From: Dehalococcoidia bacterium
GTDB lineage: Bacteria; Chloroflexota; Dehalococcoidia; DSTF01; JALHUB01
Direction of reading: 5' to 3'
DNA length: 7,112 nucleotides
NCBI GenBank assembly: GCA_022865685.1
Contig: JALHUB010000036.1
Span: 1 to 7,112 of the forward strand
Shown: in pieces, positions 1 through 6,167 of the stretch
How the letters are laid out: every line of letters begins with the position of its first letter
Position numbering within the stretch: the first letter of the stretch is position 1
Translations under genes and position numbers: made by a program
Notes under the pieces: model-generated
Told to the model about the DNA's origin: nothing
The model's input: only the letters and a program-made list of their open reading frames with translations
The model's database searches: none

Positions 1-330
1 CAGCGGCAGGTTCGTGGCATCGCCTTCTACCAGCGTCACGCCGTCCCAGTAGTGGCGAGCAACCTTTCGTCTGGCCCGCTTCAGCATCGGCCGCGTGAAG
101 TCCACACCTACGATCCTGCCCTTCGGCCCGATCCACTCGATGATGTGGGCGAAGTTGAGGCCGGTACCGCAGGCCAGGTCGAGCACGGTGTCCCCCGGGT
201 TGGGCCGGAGAGCGTCGAGGGCGTGCTTGCGGCCACGCAGAAACGGGCCGACGCGAAAATCGTATATCCCGTCGACGAGGCCGTAAAGGCGCCGGACCTT
301 GCGCTGTTCCTTCGCGGTCCCGTACTTCAT
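1..330 (-). CDS. Class I SAM-dependent methyltransferase, partial (C-terminus outside window)
   Basis: The 110 visible N-terminal residues read as a Rossmann-fold methyltransferase of the UbiE/methyltransferase-11 type. Motif I is VLDLACGTGLNF (residues 49-60), which binds S-adenosylmethionine. GVDFTRPML (75-83) gives the acidic residue after strand beta-2, and EGDATNLPL (102-110) matches the motif II/III region. The N-terminus, with VRRLYGLVDGIYDF (12-25), resembles the Y-x-x-x-x-x-x-Y-D segment before motif I in UbiE/MenG-like enzymes. The ATG start at 330 has an AAGAGG Shine-Dalgarno at 343-338 with a 7-nt spacer. It lies 54 nt after the hemD stop on the same strand, so it is probably read with the heme operon. 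Its substrate (quinone, lipid or a tetrapyrrole) cannot be told from this fragment. The family call is secure, the specificity is not. Confidence 0.88.
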   Translation of the reverse strand, partial: MKYGTAKEQRKVRRLYGLVDGIYDFRVGPFLRGRKHALDALRPNPGDTVLDLACGTGLNFAHIIEWIGPKGRIVGVDFTRPMLKRARRKVARHYWDGVTLVEGDATNLPL

Positions 331-337
331 TGCGAGA

Positions 338-343
338 CCTCTT
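338..343 (-). promoter_or_regulatory. Ribosome binding site of the methyltransferase gene
   Basis: AAGAGG on the minus strand, 7 nt before the ATG at 330. It supports that start over the upstream ATG near 352, which meets a stop after three codons. Confidence 0.6.
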
Positions 344-363
344 AGAGCCGCATTGAATTCGAC

Positions 364-385
364 GCCGAGGCTGGAAAGTCTCGGC
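364..385 (-). other. Short GC-rich inverted repeat at the hemD stop codon
   Basis: The arms GCCGAG and CTCGGC form a perfect 6-bp stem with a 10-nt loop, and the stem uses the last base of the TAG stop of the cobA-hemD fusion. No U-run follows on the minus strand, so it does not look like an intrinsic terminator. It could slow polymerase, protect the upstream mRNA end or be chance. It lies in the only gap longer than 23 nt in the operon. Confidence 0.3.
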
Positions 386-1929
386 TACGGTGTTCTGAAA
401 TAGGTCCTTAGGGCCGCCAGCAGCCCTTCGATTGTGTGCTCCGGCGCTTCGATGTCTACATGCAGGCCCAGGCGACGAGCCGTGGCCGCCGTCACCGGCC
501 CGATGCAGGCGATCAGCGGCTTCTCCAGAGGTGTCTTGTCGCCGCCCAGCATCTTCAGCAAGTTGCGCACCGCCGACGAGCTGGCGAAGGTGACGATGTC
601 GACCTCGCCGGAGCGCAGTCGCGACATCGCCTCGGCGTCGACCTCCTTCGGCACGGCGGCACCGTACAGCGGCACCTCGTCGACGGTCGCGCCCAAGCGC
701 TCCAGCCCGACGACGAGCGCTCGACGGGCGCCGCGGGCGCGCGGCCACAGAACGCGTCTTCCTGCCACGTCCTGCGCCGACAGGGCCTCGACGACGCCTT
801 CGGCCAGAAAGCGCTCCGGCACTAGGTCGGCGTGGACGCCGTGGCGGGCGAGGGCTATCGCCGTCCACGGGCCGATGGCGCAGACGCGGGCGCGTCCCAA
901 AGCGCGGGCGTCCTTCTTGTGATGTCGCAACTCGTCGAAGAAGATGTCGACGCCGTTGGCGCTGCTGAAGACAAGCCAGTCGTACTCGGCGTCGTCGAGG
1001 CGGTCGAGGGCCTGTCGCAGCGCTTTCTTGTCGACGCGGGGGACGATCTCAATAGCCGGCAGCTCGATGGGCTCCGCGCCGGCCTCGGCCAGGGTGTGCG
1101 AGAGGACGCCGGCCTGCTCAGCGGCGCGGGTCACGAGCACGCGCTTGCCGAAGAGGGGACGGTTGTCGAACCAGCGGAGGGTGTCGCGCAGGCGGACGAC
1201 GGGTCCGACGACAGTGACGAGCGGCGGCGTGAGGCCGGCCTCGGCGACGCGGATCGCCACATCGGCAATGGATCCCGCGATTACGCGCTGATCTGGCGTG
1301 GTTCCCCATCGTACAACGGCCACCGGCTCATCTGGCGCCCGGCCGCTGTCGGCGAGGCGCTTCATGATCTCTTCCAGATTCGCGCCGCCCATCAGGATCA
1401 CCAGCGTATCGGCGCCCTTCGCGATGCGCGCCCAGTCGATAGCGCTCACCGGCTTTTCGGGGTCCTCGTGGCCGGTCACGACCGTAAACGACGACGACAT
1501 CCGACGGTGCGTCACGGGGATGCCCGCGTACGCCGGCGCCGCGATGGCCGACGTGACGCCGGGAACGACTTCGAACGGGATGCCGGCCGCCACGAGCGCT
1601 TCCGCCTCCTCGCCGCCGCGTCCGAAGACAAACGGATCACCACCTTTGAGCCTGACCACGCGTCTGCCCTCACGCGCTTTGGCGATGAGGAGGTCGTTTA
1701 TTTGCTGCTGGCTGAAGCCGGAGGCGTCCTTCTCCGTCGGATGCTTGCCGGCGAAGATGCGCTCCGCTTTGGGCGGCGCCAGGTCGACGAGGCGACGGCT
1801 GACCAGGCGGTCGTAGATAACGACTTCCGCGCGCGACAGGACGTCGACGCCGGCGACCGTGATGAGGCCGGGGTCGCCCGGGCCGGCGCCGACCAGCCAG
1901 ACCTTTCCTACCGGCGGCCCTTCGCTCAT
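385..1929 (-). CDS. cobA-hemD: Fused uroporphyrinogen-III C-methyltransferase / uroporphyrinogen-III synthase
   Basis: A 514-residue bifunctional cytosolic enzyme. Residues 1 to about 250 are the SUMT/CobA domain, which uses two SAM to turn uroporphyrinogen III into precorrin-2. The family signatures are VGAGPGDPGLIT (13-24), RLKGGDPFVFGRGGEE (93-108) and VPGVTSAIAAPAYAGIPVTHR (122-142). Residues from about 260 to the end are HemD, which closes and inverts ring D of hydroxymethylbilane. They begin GKRVLVTRA (261-269) and contain the FSSANGV (321-327) and TFASSSAV (447-454) loops. The linked order CobA then HemD is a known natural fusion, and the length fits it. The ATG overlaps the hemC stop (ATGA) and has a GGAGGAG Shine-Dalgarno at 1944-1938 with an 8-nt spacer. 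Product and substrate are thus made and used by one polypeptide, just after HemC. No key motif is missing. Confidence 0.96.
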   Translation of the reverse strand: MSEGPPVGKVWLVGAGPGDPGLITVAGVDVLSRAEVVIYDRLVSRRLVDLAPPKAERIFAGKHPTEKDASGFSQQQINDLLIAKAREGRRVVRLKGGDPFVFGRGGEEAEALVAAGIPFEVVPGVTSAIAAPAYAGIPVTHRRMSSSFTVVTGHEDPEKPVSAIDWARIAKGADTLVILMGGANLEEIMKRLADSGRAPDEPVAVVRWGTTPDQRVIAGSIADVAIRVAEAGLTPPLVTVVGPVVRLRDTLRWFDNRPLFGKRVLVTRAAEQAGVLSHTLAEAGAEPIELPAIEIVPRVDKKALRQALDRLDDAEYDWLVFSSANGVDIFFDELRHHKKDARALGRARVCAIGPWTAIALARHGVHADLVPERFLAEGVVEALSAQDVAGRRVLWPRARGARRALVVGLERLGATVDEVPLYGAAVPKEVDAEAMSRLRSGEVDIVTFASSSAVRNLLKMLGGDKTPLEKPLIACIGPVTAATARRLGLHVDIEAPEHTIEGLLAALRTYFRTP

Positions 1930-2852
1930 GGCGCCATCTCCTCCAGGATCTCCGATGCGCCCTCCGAGAGCAGGCTCGCTGCCAGGCGCTCACCCAGCGA
2001 CTCCGCTTCGTCGAGGTCGCCGCTCACGCCGCCGCGGAAGGCGCGGATGCCCTGCGGGTCGACGACGAGGCCGTCGAGGTGCAGTTGGCTGCCCTCGACC
2101 GTCGCCAGTGCCGCGACCGGTATGCGGCAGCCGCCGCCGAGTCGACGCAGGAAGGCGCGCTCGGCAGCCGTCGCCAGGCGGGAGTCGCGGTCGTCGATGG
2201 TGGCAACGATGCGTAGCACCTCTGCGTCGTCGGCGCGCGTCTCGACGGCGAGGGCGCCCTGGCCCGGCGCGGGCAGCATCGCCTCCAGGGAAATGACCTC
2301 CGCCGCCTTGTCGAGCCAGCCGAGTCGCGACAGCGCCGCAGCGGCGACGATTACGGCATCGAATTCGCCCGATTCGACCTTCGCCAGGCGCGTGTCGACG
2401 TTGCCGCGGATGGGCACCGGCTTGACGTCGGGCCGCAGGAGGCGCAATTGGGCGGCGCGACGCACGCTCCCCGTGCCGATGCGCGCTCCCCTCGGCAGCT
2501 TCGCCAGGGGCGTCCTGTCGCGACTGACGAGAGCGTCGCGCGGGTCCTCGCGGCGCGTCACCGCGGCGACGGCGAGGCCGTGGGCTATGTCTGTCGGCAG
2601 GTCCTTTAGGCTGTGGACGGCAATGTCGATCTCGCCGGCCAGAAGCGCCGTTTCCAGCTCCTTCGTGAAGACACCCTCGCCGGATATCTCCGACAGCGGT
2701 TCGGGGCGCAGGTCGCCGGTGGTGCGGACGGCACGCACCTCGAGGCGGCAGTCGGGGCAGTGTTCCTTCAGGAGGGCGACGACGCTTTCCGTCTGCCGTC
2801 GGGCAAGCCGGCTGCCTCGCGTCCCTACGATCAGCGTTCTGCCCGTCGTCAC
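1926..2852 (-). CDS. hemC: Hydroxymethylbilane synthase (porphobilinogen deaminase)
   Basis: 308 residues, the usual length for HemC. The enzyme joins four porphobilinogens into the linear tetrapyrrole hydroxymethylbilane, primed by a covalent dipyrromethane cofactor. The start IVGTRGSRLA (8-17) is the N-terminal signature. HSLKDLP (80-86) carries the catalytic aspartate (D84). GTGSVRRAAQL (127-137) and RGNVDTRL (149-156) hold the arginines that bind substrate carboxylates. LPAPGQGALAVE (193-204) is conserved. GGGCRIPV (239-246) holds the cofactor-bearing cysteine, C242. The start codon is GTG, one base after the hemA TGA. No Shine-Dalgarno lies at useful distance, so translation probably depends on ribosomes finishing hemA. 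The stop overlaps the next gene's ATG by 4 nt. All active-site elements are intact. Confidence 0.97.
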   Translation of the reverse strand: MTTGRTLIVGTRGSRLARRQTESVVALLKEHCPDCRLEVRAVRTTGDLRPEPLSEISGEGVFTKELETALLAGEIDIAVHSLKDLPTDIAHGLAVAAVTRREDPRDALVSRDRTPLAKLPRGARIGTGSVRRAAQLRLLRPDVKPVPIRGNVDTRLAKVESGEFDAVIVAAAALSRLGWLDKAAEVISLEAMLPAPGQGALAVETRADDAEVLRIVATIDDRDSRLATAAERAFLRRLGGGCRIPVAALATVEGSQLHLDGLVVDPQGIRAFRGGVSGDLDEAESLGERLAASLLSEGASEILEEMAP

Positions 2853-2853
2853 G

Positions 2854-4116
2854 TCAGGGGTCCGTCGCCTTCTCGTCGATGCCGAAGAGCTCGCGGGCCG
2901 CCTCGACGTAGGTCTGGCCGCCGTCTTTCGCCTTCAGGCGCGAGATGGGACGGTGCAGGAGCTTCTTCACGATTGCCTCCGACAGGCTCTCGATGCGCTG
3001 CTTTTCCTCACCTGTGAGGTCCGGCAGATGGGCCAGCGTCTTGGCGACTTCCGCCCGGCGCATCTTCTCCGATTCGCGGCGCAGGGCGCTGATCGTCGGC
3101 ACGACGGCGAGCGAGCGCGACCAGTCGAGGAAGCGGGTCGCCTCCTCCTGGACTATTGCCTCGACGGCGGCCGACTCCTTCTGCCGCGCCCGCCGGTTCG
3201 CCTCGGCGACCGACTGGAGGTCGTCTATGTCATAGAGGTGAACCGAGTCGAGCCCGCGCACCGCCGGGTCGACGTCGCGAGGCACGGCAATGTCGATGAG
3301 CAGCAGCGGGCAGCCGTCGCGGCGCGACATGACGTCCCTGACCATGTCCTGCCCGATGATGAACGAAGGCGAACCTGACGACGTGATAACGATGTCCGAG
3401 CAGCCGAGCGCTTCGCCGAGGCGGTCTATCGACATTGCCTCGCCGGCAAGCTCCGCCGCCAGCTCCTGGGCGCGCTCCAGCCGCCGGCTCACGACGACCA
3501 TTCGCGCGACGCCGCAGTCCTGGAGGGCATGCGCCGTCAGCTTGCCCGCCTCGCCGGCGCTGATGACGAGGACGCAGCGCGTCGAGAGGTCGCCGAGCGT
3601 CTTGCGGGCGAGGGCGACGGCCGCGGCGCTCACAGACAGGCCGTGCCGTCCAATCGCCGTCTCGTTGCGGGCGCGCCGCCCGACGCGGATGGCGGAGTGA
3701 AAGAGCCGCGCCAGGTAGGGGTTCGTCGAGCTGGCGTCCGTCGCGGCGATGAAGGCGGAGCGCACCTGCCCCAGTATCTCCGCTTCACCGAGCACCTGTG
3801 ATTCGATGCCCGCGGTGACGCGGAAGAGGTGGTGGACGGCCTCGGTCTCGCCGTAGAAGTGGAAGCGGTCGTCGAAGACGCCGTCAGTCAGGCCCTTCGC
3901 CTCCGTCAGGAAGTCCAGCGTCCTCTCCGAGAGGTCACGCTCCCGCCGCGCGTCGACGTATAGCTCCGTGCGATTGCACGTCGAAAGGATGACGCCGTGA
4001 CCCAACTCCTGCCGCAGTCCGGCGAGGGCGCGCGGCAGCTCGTCGGCGCCGAAGGCGAAGCGCTCGCGCACCGCGACCGGCGCCGTCTTTTGATTGATCG
4101 TAGCCAGGAATAGCAA
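2854..4116 (-). CDS. hemA: Glutamyl-tRNA reductase (proposed TTG start)
   Basis: Reduces glutamyl-tRNA(Glu) with NADPH to glutamate-1-semialdehyde, the first committed step of the C5 tetrapyrrole pathway. With a TTG start at 4116 the protein has 420 residues, normal for the family. The catalytic cysteine is C47 in STCNRTELY (45-53). ESQVLGEAEILGQV (105-118) is the family signature. The NADPH-binding Rossmann segment follows from about 181, and a C-terminal helical dimerisation domain runs from about 330. An open frame continues upstream to an ATG at 4254, but those 46 residues are arginine- and alanine-rich, lie over the end of the preceding gene in another frame and have no family counterpart. 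The TTG is preceded by AGGAGG, and the next residues LFLATINQKTAPV align with the usual N-terminus. Two motif changes are visible: INQKTAPV where NHKTAPV is usual, and SAGEAG (186-191) where GAGxxG is usual. Confidence 0.95.
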   Translation of the reverse strand: MLFLATINQKTAPVAVRERFAFGADELPRALAGLRQELGHGVILSTCNRTELYVDARRERDLSERTLDFLTEAKGLTDGVFDDRFHFYGETEAVHHLFRVTAGIESQVLGEAEILGQVRSAFIAATDASSTNPYLARLFHSAIRVGRRARNETAIGRHGLSVSAAAVALARKTLGDLSTRCVLVISAGEAGKLTAHALQDCGVARMVVVSRRLERAQELAAELAGEAMSIDRLGEALGCSDIVITSSGSPSFIIGQDMVRDVMSRRDGCPLLLIDIAVPRDVDPAVRGLDSVHLYDIDDLQSVAEANRRARQKESAAVEAIVQEEATRFLDWSRSLAVVPTISALRRESEKMRRAEVAKTLAHLPDLTGEEKQRIESLSEAIVKKLLHRPISRLKAKDGGQTYVEAARELFGIDEKATDP

Positions 4117-4126
4117 GCCGCTCGGG

Positions 4127-4132
4127 CCTCCT
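4127..4132 (-). promoter_or_regulatory. Shine-Dalgarno that sets the hemA TTG start
   Basis: A full AGGAGG lies in the 23-nt gap after the precorrin-2 dehydrogenase stop, 10 nt before the TTG at 4116. No ATG or GTG lies in frame nearby. The spacer is at the long end of the usual range. Confidence 0.65.
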
Positions 4133-4139
4133 GTGTCGA

Positions 4140-4781
4140 TTAGGCTTTCAGTTGCGTTGCCACGCCCAGCGCGGAGAGCAGCCGCGCGCGCGCCTCGTCG
4201 TGACGGCCGGCGGCGACGAGGTCGCGCAGCCCGCTGTCTATCGCTCCCTGCCAAGCCTCCGGCGCGACGCTGAGGCCGCGCTCCCGCAGCTCAACGCGCA
4301 CCTCGGCCAGCAACTGCGCCAGCCGCTCGAAATCCTCTGAGAGGTACGATTCCATCTCCTCTCGCAGCCAGCGAGCCAGGGCCGGGCTCAGGCCGCCTGT
4401 CGATACCGCCAGAACGACGTCGCCGCGCCGGACGACGGACGGGACGATGAAGTCGCACAGCGCCGGCTTGTCGACAACGTTTACGAGGGCGCCGCGTTGC
4501 CTTGCGTCCGCCGCCACGCGCTCGTTCGTCGCCGCGTCATCGGTAGCAGCAATAACGACCGCGTATCCCTTGAAATCGATGTGCTGATATGGCCTATCGA
4601 CGTGGGCAATGCGCTTCTCAGACACCAGCTTCGCCAGATCGGGGTCGAGCGCAGGGCTGACGACGGTGACGCGCGCGACGGCCGCGAGCAGCCCTTCGAC
4701 CTTGCGCGCAGCGACCACCCCGCCCCCTACGACAAGACAGGGTCTTCCTTTCAGCTCCAGAAAGACCGGGTAGTACGCCAT
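4140..4781 (-). CDS. Precorrin-2 dehydrogenase / sirohydrochlorin ferrochelatase (Met8/CysG N-terminal type)
   Basis: 213 residues equal to the N-terminal half of CysG or to yeast Met8p. It oxidises precorrin-2 with NAD+ to sirohydrochlorin and probably inserts Fe2+ to give siroheme. MAYYPVFLELKGRPCLVVGG (1-20), running on into GVVAARKV (21-28), is the typical start with its NAD-binding glycine loop. NVVDKPALCDFIVP (101-114) carries the aspartate (D104) that matches the essential aspartate of CysG and Met8p. STGGLSPALARWLRE (127-141) is the conserved helix of the dimerisation domain. The methylase half of CysG is absent here because that activity is in the cobA-hemD fusion two genes downstream. 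The ATG is 6 nt after the upstream stop. I see no clear Shine-Dalgarno, so translational coupling is likely. Some homologues lack the chelatase activity, so that part is inferred. Confidence 0.94.
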   Translation of the reverse strand: MAYYPVFLELKGRPCLVVGGGVVAARKVEGLLAAVARVTVVSPALDPDLAKLVSEKRIAHVDRPYQHIDFKGYAVVIAATDDAATNERVAADARQRGALVNVVDKPALCDFIVPSVVRRGDVVLAVSTGGLSPALARWLREEMESYLSEDFERLAQLLAEVRVELRERGLSVAPEAWQGAIDSGLRDLVAAGRHDEARARLLSALGVATQLKA

Positions 4782-4787
4782 GATCGC

Positions 4788-5993
4788 TTAGCCGGCCGCC
4801 GCTTCCGCCGGCACGATGCCCAGCTCCGCGTCGGTGAGATAGCAGGCGGGGTCCTCCGCCCAGAGATCGCCATAGAAGGATTCGGCGCGCGCCCGCAGGT
4901 TGCCGTTGCAGATATCGAAATCGGCGCAGCGGGCGCAGCGGCCCTTGACGCGGCCGCGCCGGTCCCTGAGCGCCGCCAGCACGGGATCGCTCTCGTCGGA
5001 CCATATCTCGCTGAAGGGGCGCTCGCGCACGTTGCCGAAGGTGTGGCTGCCGGTGAACTGGTCGGCGTGGACGTTGCCCAGCGGGTCGATGTTGCCGACG
5101 GCAATGCCCGACTGGTTCCCGCCCTGCCAGCGCAGCATCTGCAGCACCTCGTCGGCGCGCTGCGGCTCCCGCTGCCGGATGGTCTGGTACAGGTAGACGG
5201 CGTCGGTGTGGTTGTCGACGGTCAGCACGTCTTTGGTGTTGCCACGCCGGGCGAAGTCGAGCGACCGCTCGAAGATGAGGTCGACGGCGGCGCGTGTCTC
5301 CGCGTGCGACAGGTCGTATTTGACGATGCGATCGCCGCGGCCGGCATAGGCGAGGTGATAGAAGCAGACGCGAGGGATGTCCTCCACCTCCACTATGTCG
5401 AAGATGTCCCTCAGATTCGCGTAGCTGAACTGCGTGAGCGTGACGCGCAGTCCGACGCGCAGGCCCACGGCCTGGCAGTTGCGGATCCCCTGGATGGCCT
5501 CGTGGTAGGCGCCGGCCATGCCGCGAAACCGGTCGTGGACGGGCTGCGGGCCGTCGATGCTGACGCCGACGTAGGAGACGCCGAGGTCCTTCAGCTCCCG
5601 CGCGACGGCATGGATGAGCAGCGTGCCGTTGGTGGAGATGACGCTGCGTATGCCGCGCGACTGCGCTCTCTCGACGAGCTCCGGCAGGTCGGGGCGCAGC
5701 AGGGGCTCGCCGCCGCTGAATAGGATGACAGGCGCGCCGAACGCCGCCAGATCGTCGATGACCGCCTTCGCTTCCTCCGTCGTCAACTCGCCTTCGTACT
5801 GGCGGTCAAACGAGTCGGTGTAGCAGTGGGCGCAGTGGAGGTTGCAGCGGCGCGTGACGTTCCAGGCGATTACCGGCTTCTTGTCCTGCGAGTAGTGCAG
5901 CAGGTGCGGCGGCAACTCGCCGGAAAGCCGCCCGAAGCGCAGGGCGTCGCCCGGCGTTACCGTGCCGCAGAGAAGCCTAGTTACCCCAAGCAT
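4788..5993 (-). CDS. ahbC: Radical SAM heme-biosynthesis enzyme, AhbC-like (12,18-didecarboxysiroheme deacetylase) or NirJ
   Basis: 401 residues. The radical SAM [4Fe-4S] site is CNLHCAHC (C50, C54, C57), followed by the SAM-binding FSGGEPLL (92-99) and ISTNGTL (119-125). A second cluster site at the C-terminus is CARCADFDIC with a further Cys 22 residues on (C353, C356, C362, C384), as in AhbC and NirJ. The N-terminus LGVTRLLCGTVTPGDALRFGR (2-22), the stretch IPRVCFYHLAYAGRGD (206-221) and GNVHADQF (306-313) fit what I recall of AhbC proteins. AhbC removes the C2 and C7 acetate side chains of 12,18-didecarboxysiroheme to give Fe-coproporphyrin III in the siroheme-dependent heme route. NirJ acts on the same substrate for heme d1. 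First gene of the operon, directly before the siroheme-forming enzyme. The start is ATG with a weak GGGGA 7 nt upstream. Assignment to the AhbC/NirJ/AhbD group is strong, to AhbC itself moderate. Confidence 0.85.
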   Translation of the reverse strand: MLGVTRLLCGTVTPGDALRFGRLSGELPPHLLHYSQDKKPVIAWNVTRRCNLHCAHCYTDSFDRQYEGELTTEEAKAVIDDLAAFGAPVILFSGGEPLLRPDLPELVERAQSRGIRSVISTNGTLLIHAVARELKDLGVSYVGVSIDGPQPVHDRFRGMAGAYHEAIQGIRNCQAVGLRVGLRVTLTQFSYANLRDIFDIVEVEDIPRVCFYHLAYAGRGDRIVKYDLSHAETRAAVDLIFERSLDFARRGNTKDVLTVDNHTDAVYLYQTIRQREPQRADEVLQMLRWQGGNQSGIAVGNIDPLGNVHADQFTGSHTFGNVRERPFSEIWSDESDPVLAALRDRRGRVKGRCARCADFDICNGNLRARAESFYGDLWAEDPACYLTDAELGIVPAEAAAG

Positions 5994-6041
5994 GCGGACA
6001 TCCCCGGATAGAATAGGGTCGAATACAAGTTCGTTACTACT

Positions 6042-6047
6042 ATTATG
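6042..6047 (-). promoter_or_regulatory. Candidate -10 element of the heme operon
   Basis: CATAAT on the minus strand is one base from TATAAT and would start transcription about 40 nt before the ATG at 5993. No convincing -35 lies 16-18 nt upstream, so it is either weak, activator-dependent or not the real promoter. It overlaps the -35 of the divergent promoter. Confidence 0.3.
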
Positions 6048-6073
6048 ACACGGCGCCAGACACGAAGTATACT
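6045..6073 (+). promoter_or_regulatory. Near-consensus sigma-70 promoter of the EF-like gene
   Basis: ATGACA (6045-6050) and TATACT (6068-6073) each match the consensus at five of six positions and are separated by exactly 17 nt. Transcription would start near 6080, leaving a leader of about 88 nt. The -10 lies within the perfect 8-bp palindrome AGTATACT (6066-6073). Confidence 0.65.
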
Positions 6074-6101
6074 GAATGCCAGGAGCGGCTATCGACAGCG
6101 C

Positions 6102-6127
6102 GGCCGCCGGAAGCTACACTGGCGGTC
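6102..6127 (+). promoter_or_regulatory. Stem-loop in the leader of the EF-like gene
   Basis: GGCCGCCGG (6102-6110) can pair with CTGGCGGTC (6119-6127) to give a 9-bp stem with two G-U pairs and an 8-nt loop, AAGCTACA. It lies between the predicted transcription start and the Shine-Dalgarno. No U-run follows, so it is not an intrinsic terminator. It could affect mRNA stability or translation. Confidence 0.35.
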
Positions 6128-6152
6128 TACAAGGATGAGCTCGTAGCGATGC

Positions 6153-6160
6153 GGAAGGAG
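6153..6160 (+). promoter_or_regulatory. Strong ribosome binding site of the EF-like gene
   Basis: GGAAGGAG ends 7 nt before the ATG at 6168, an ideal spacing that fixes this start. Confidence 0.8.
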
Positions 6161-6167
6161 CGGCATC

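Larger units (their letters stand above)
5994..6167. other. Divergent intergenic control region (174 nt)
   Basis: The only sizeable non-coding stretch. It is locally AT-richer (about 6008-6050) than the genes beside it. It separates the start of the minus-strand heme operon from the start of the plus-strand EF-like gene. It holds a near-consensus plus promoter, a candidate minus-strand -10 overlapping the plus -35, and a hairpin in the plus-strand leader. I recognise no known riboswitch, tRNA or other RNA gene in it. Confidence 0.7.

Noticed and set aside
364..385. Intrinsic terminator after hemD
   Set aside because: The stem is only 6 bp with a 10-nt loop and no U-run follows on the minus strand. 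It is kept only as an inverted repeat.
832..3378. 848-codon open frame on the plus strand opposite cobA-hemD, hemC and hemA
   Set aside because: It lies antisense to three genes with intact catalytic motifs. Its composition is rich in Arg, Ala and Asp, with no recognisable domain. Long antisense frames are expected in GC-rich coding DNA.
4117..4254. N-terminal extension of hemA by 46 residues
   Set aside because: Arg/Ala-rich sequence that reads the end of the upstream gene in another frame. The family N-terminus and an AGGAGG site support the TTG at 4116.
4497..5723. 408-codon open frame on the plus strand opposite the siroheme and radical SAM genes
   Set aside because: It is antisense to two strongly supported genes, with biased composition and no recognisable motif. 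It is a codon-bias shadow.
5994..6167. Cobalamin or FMN riboswitch in the divergent region
   Set aside because: The conserved core motifs of these riboswitches are not visible on either strand, and the space on the minus strand after the likely start is too short.
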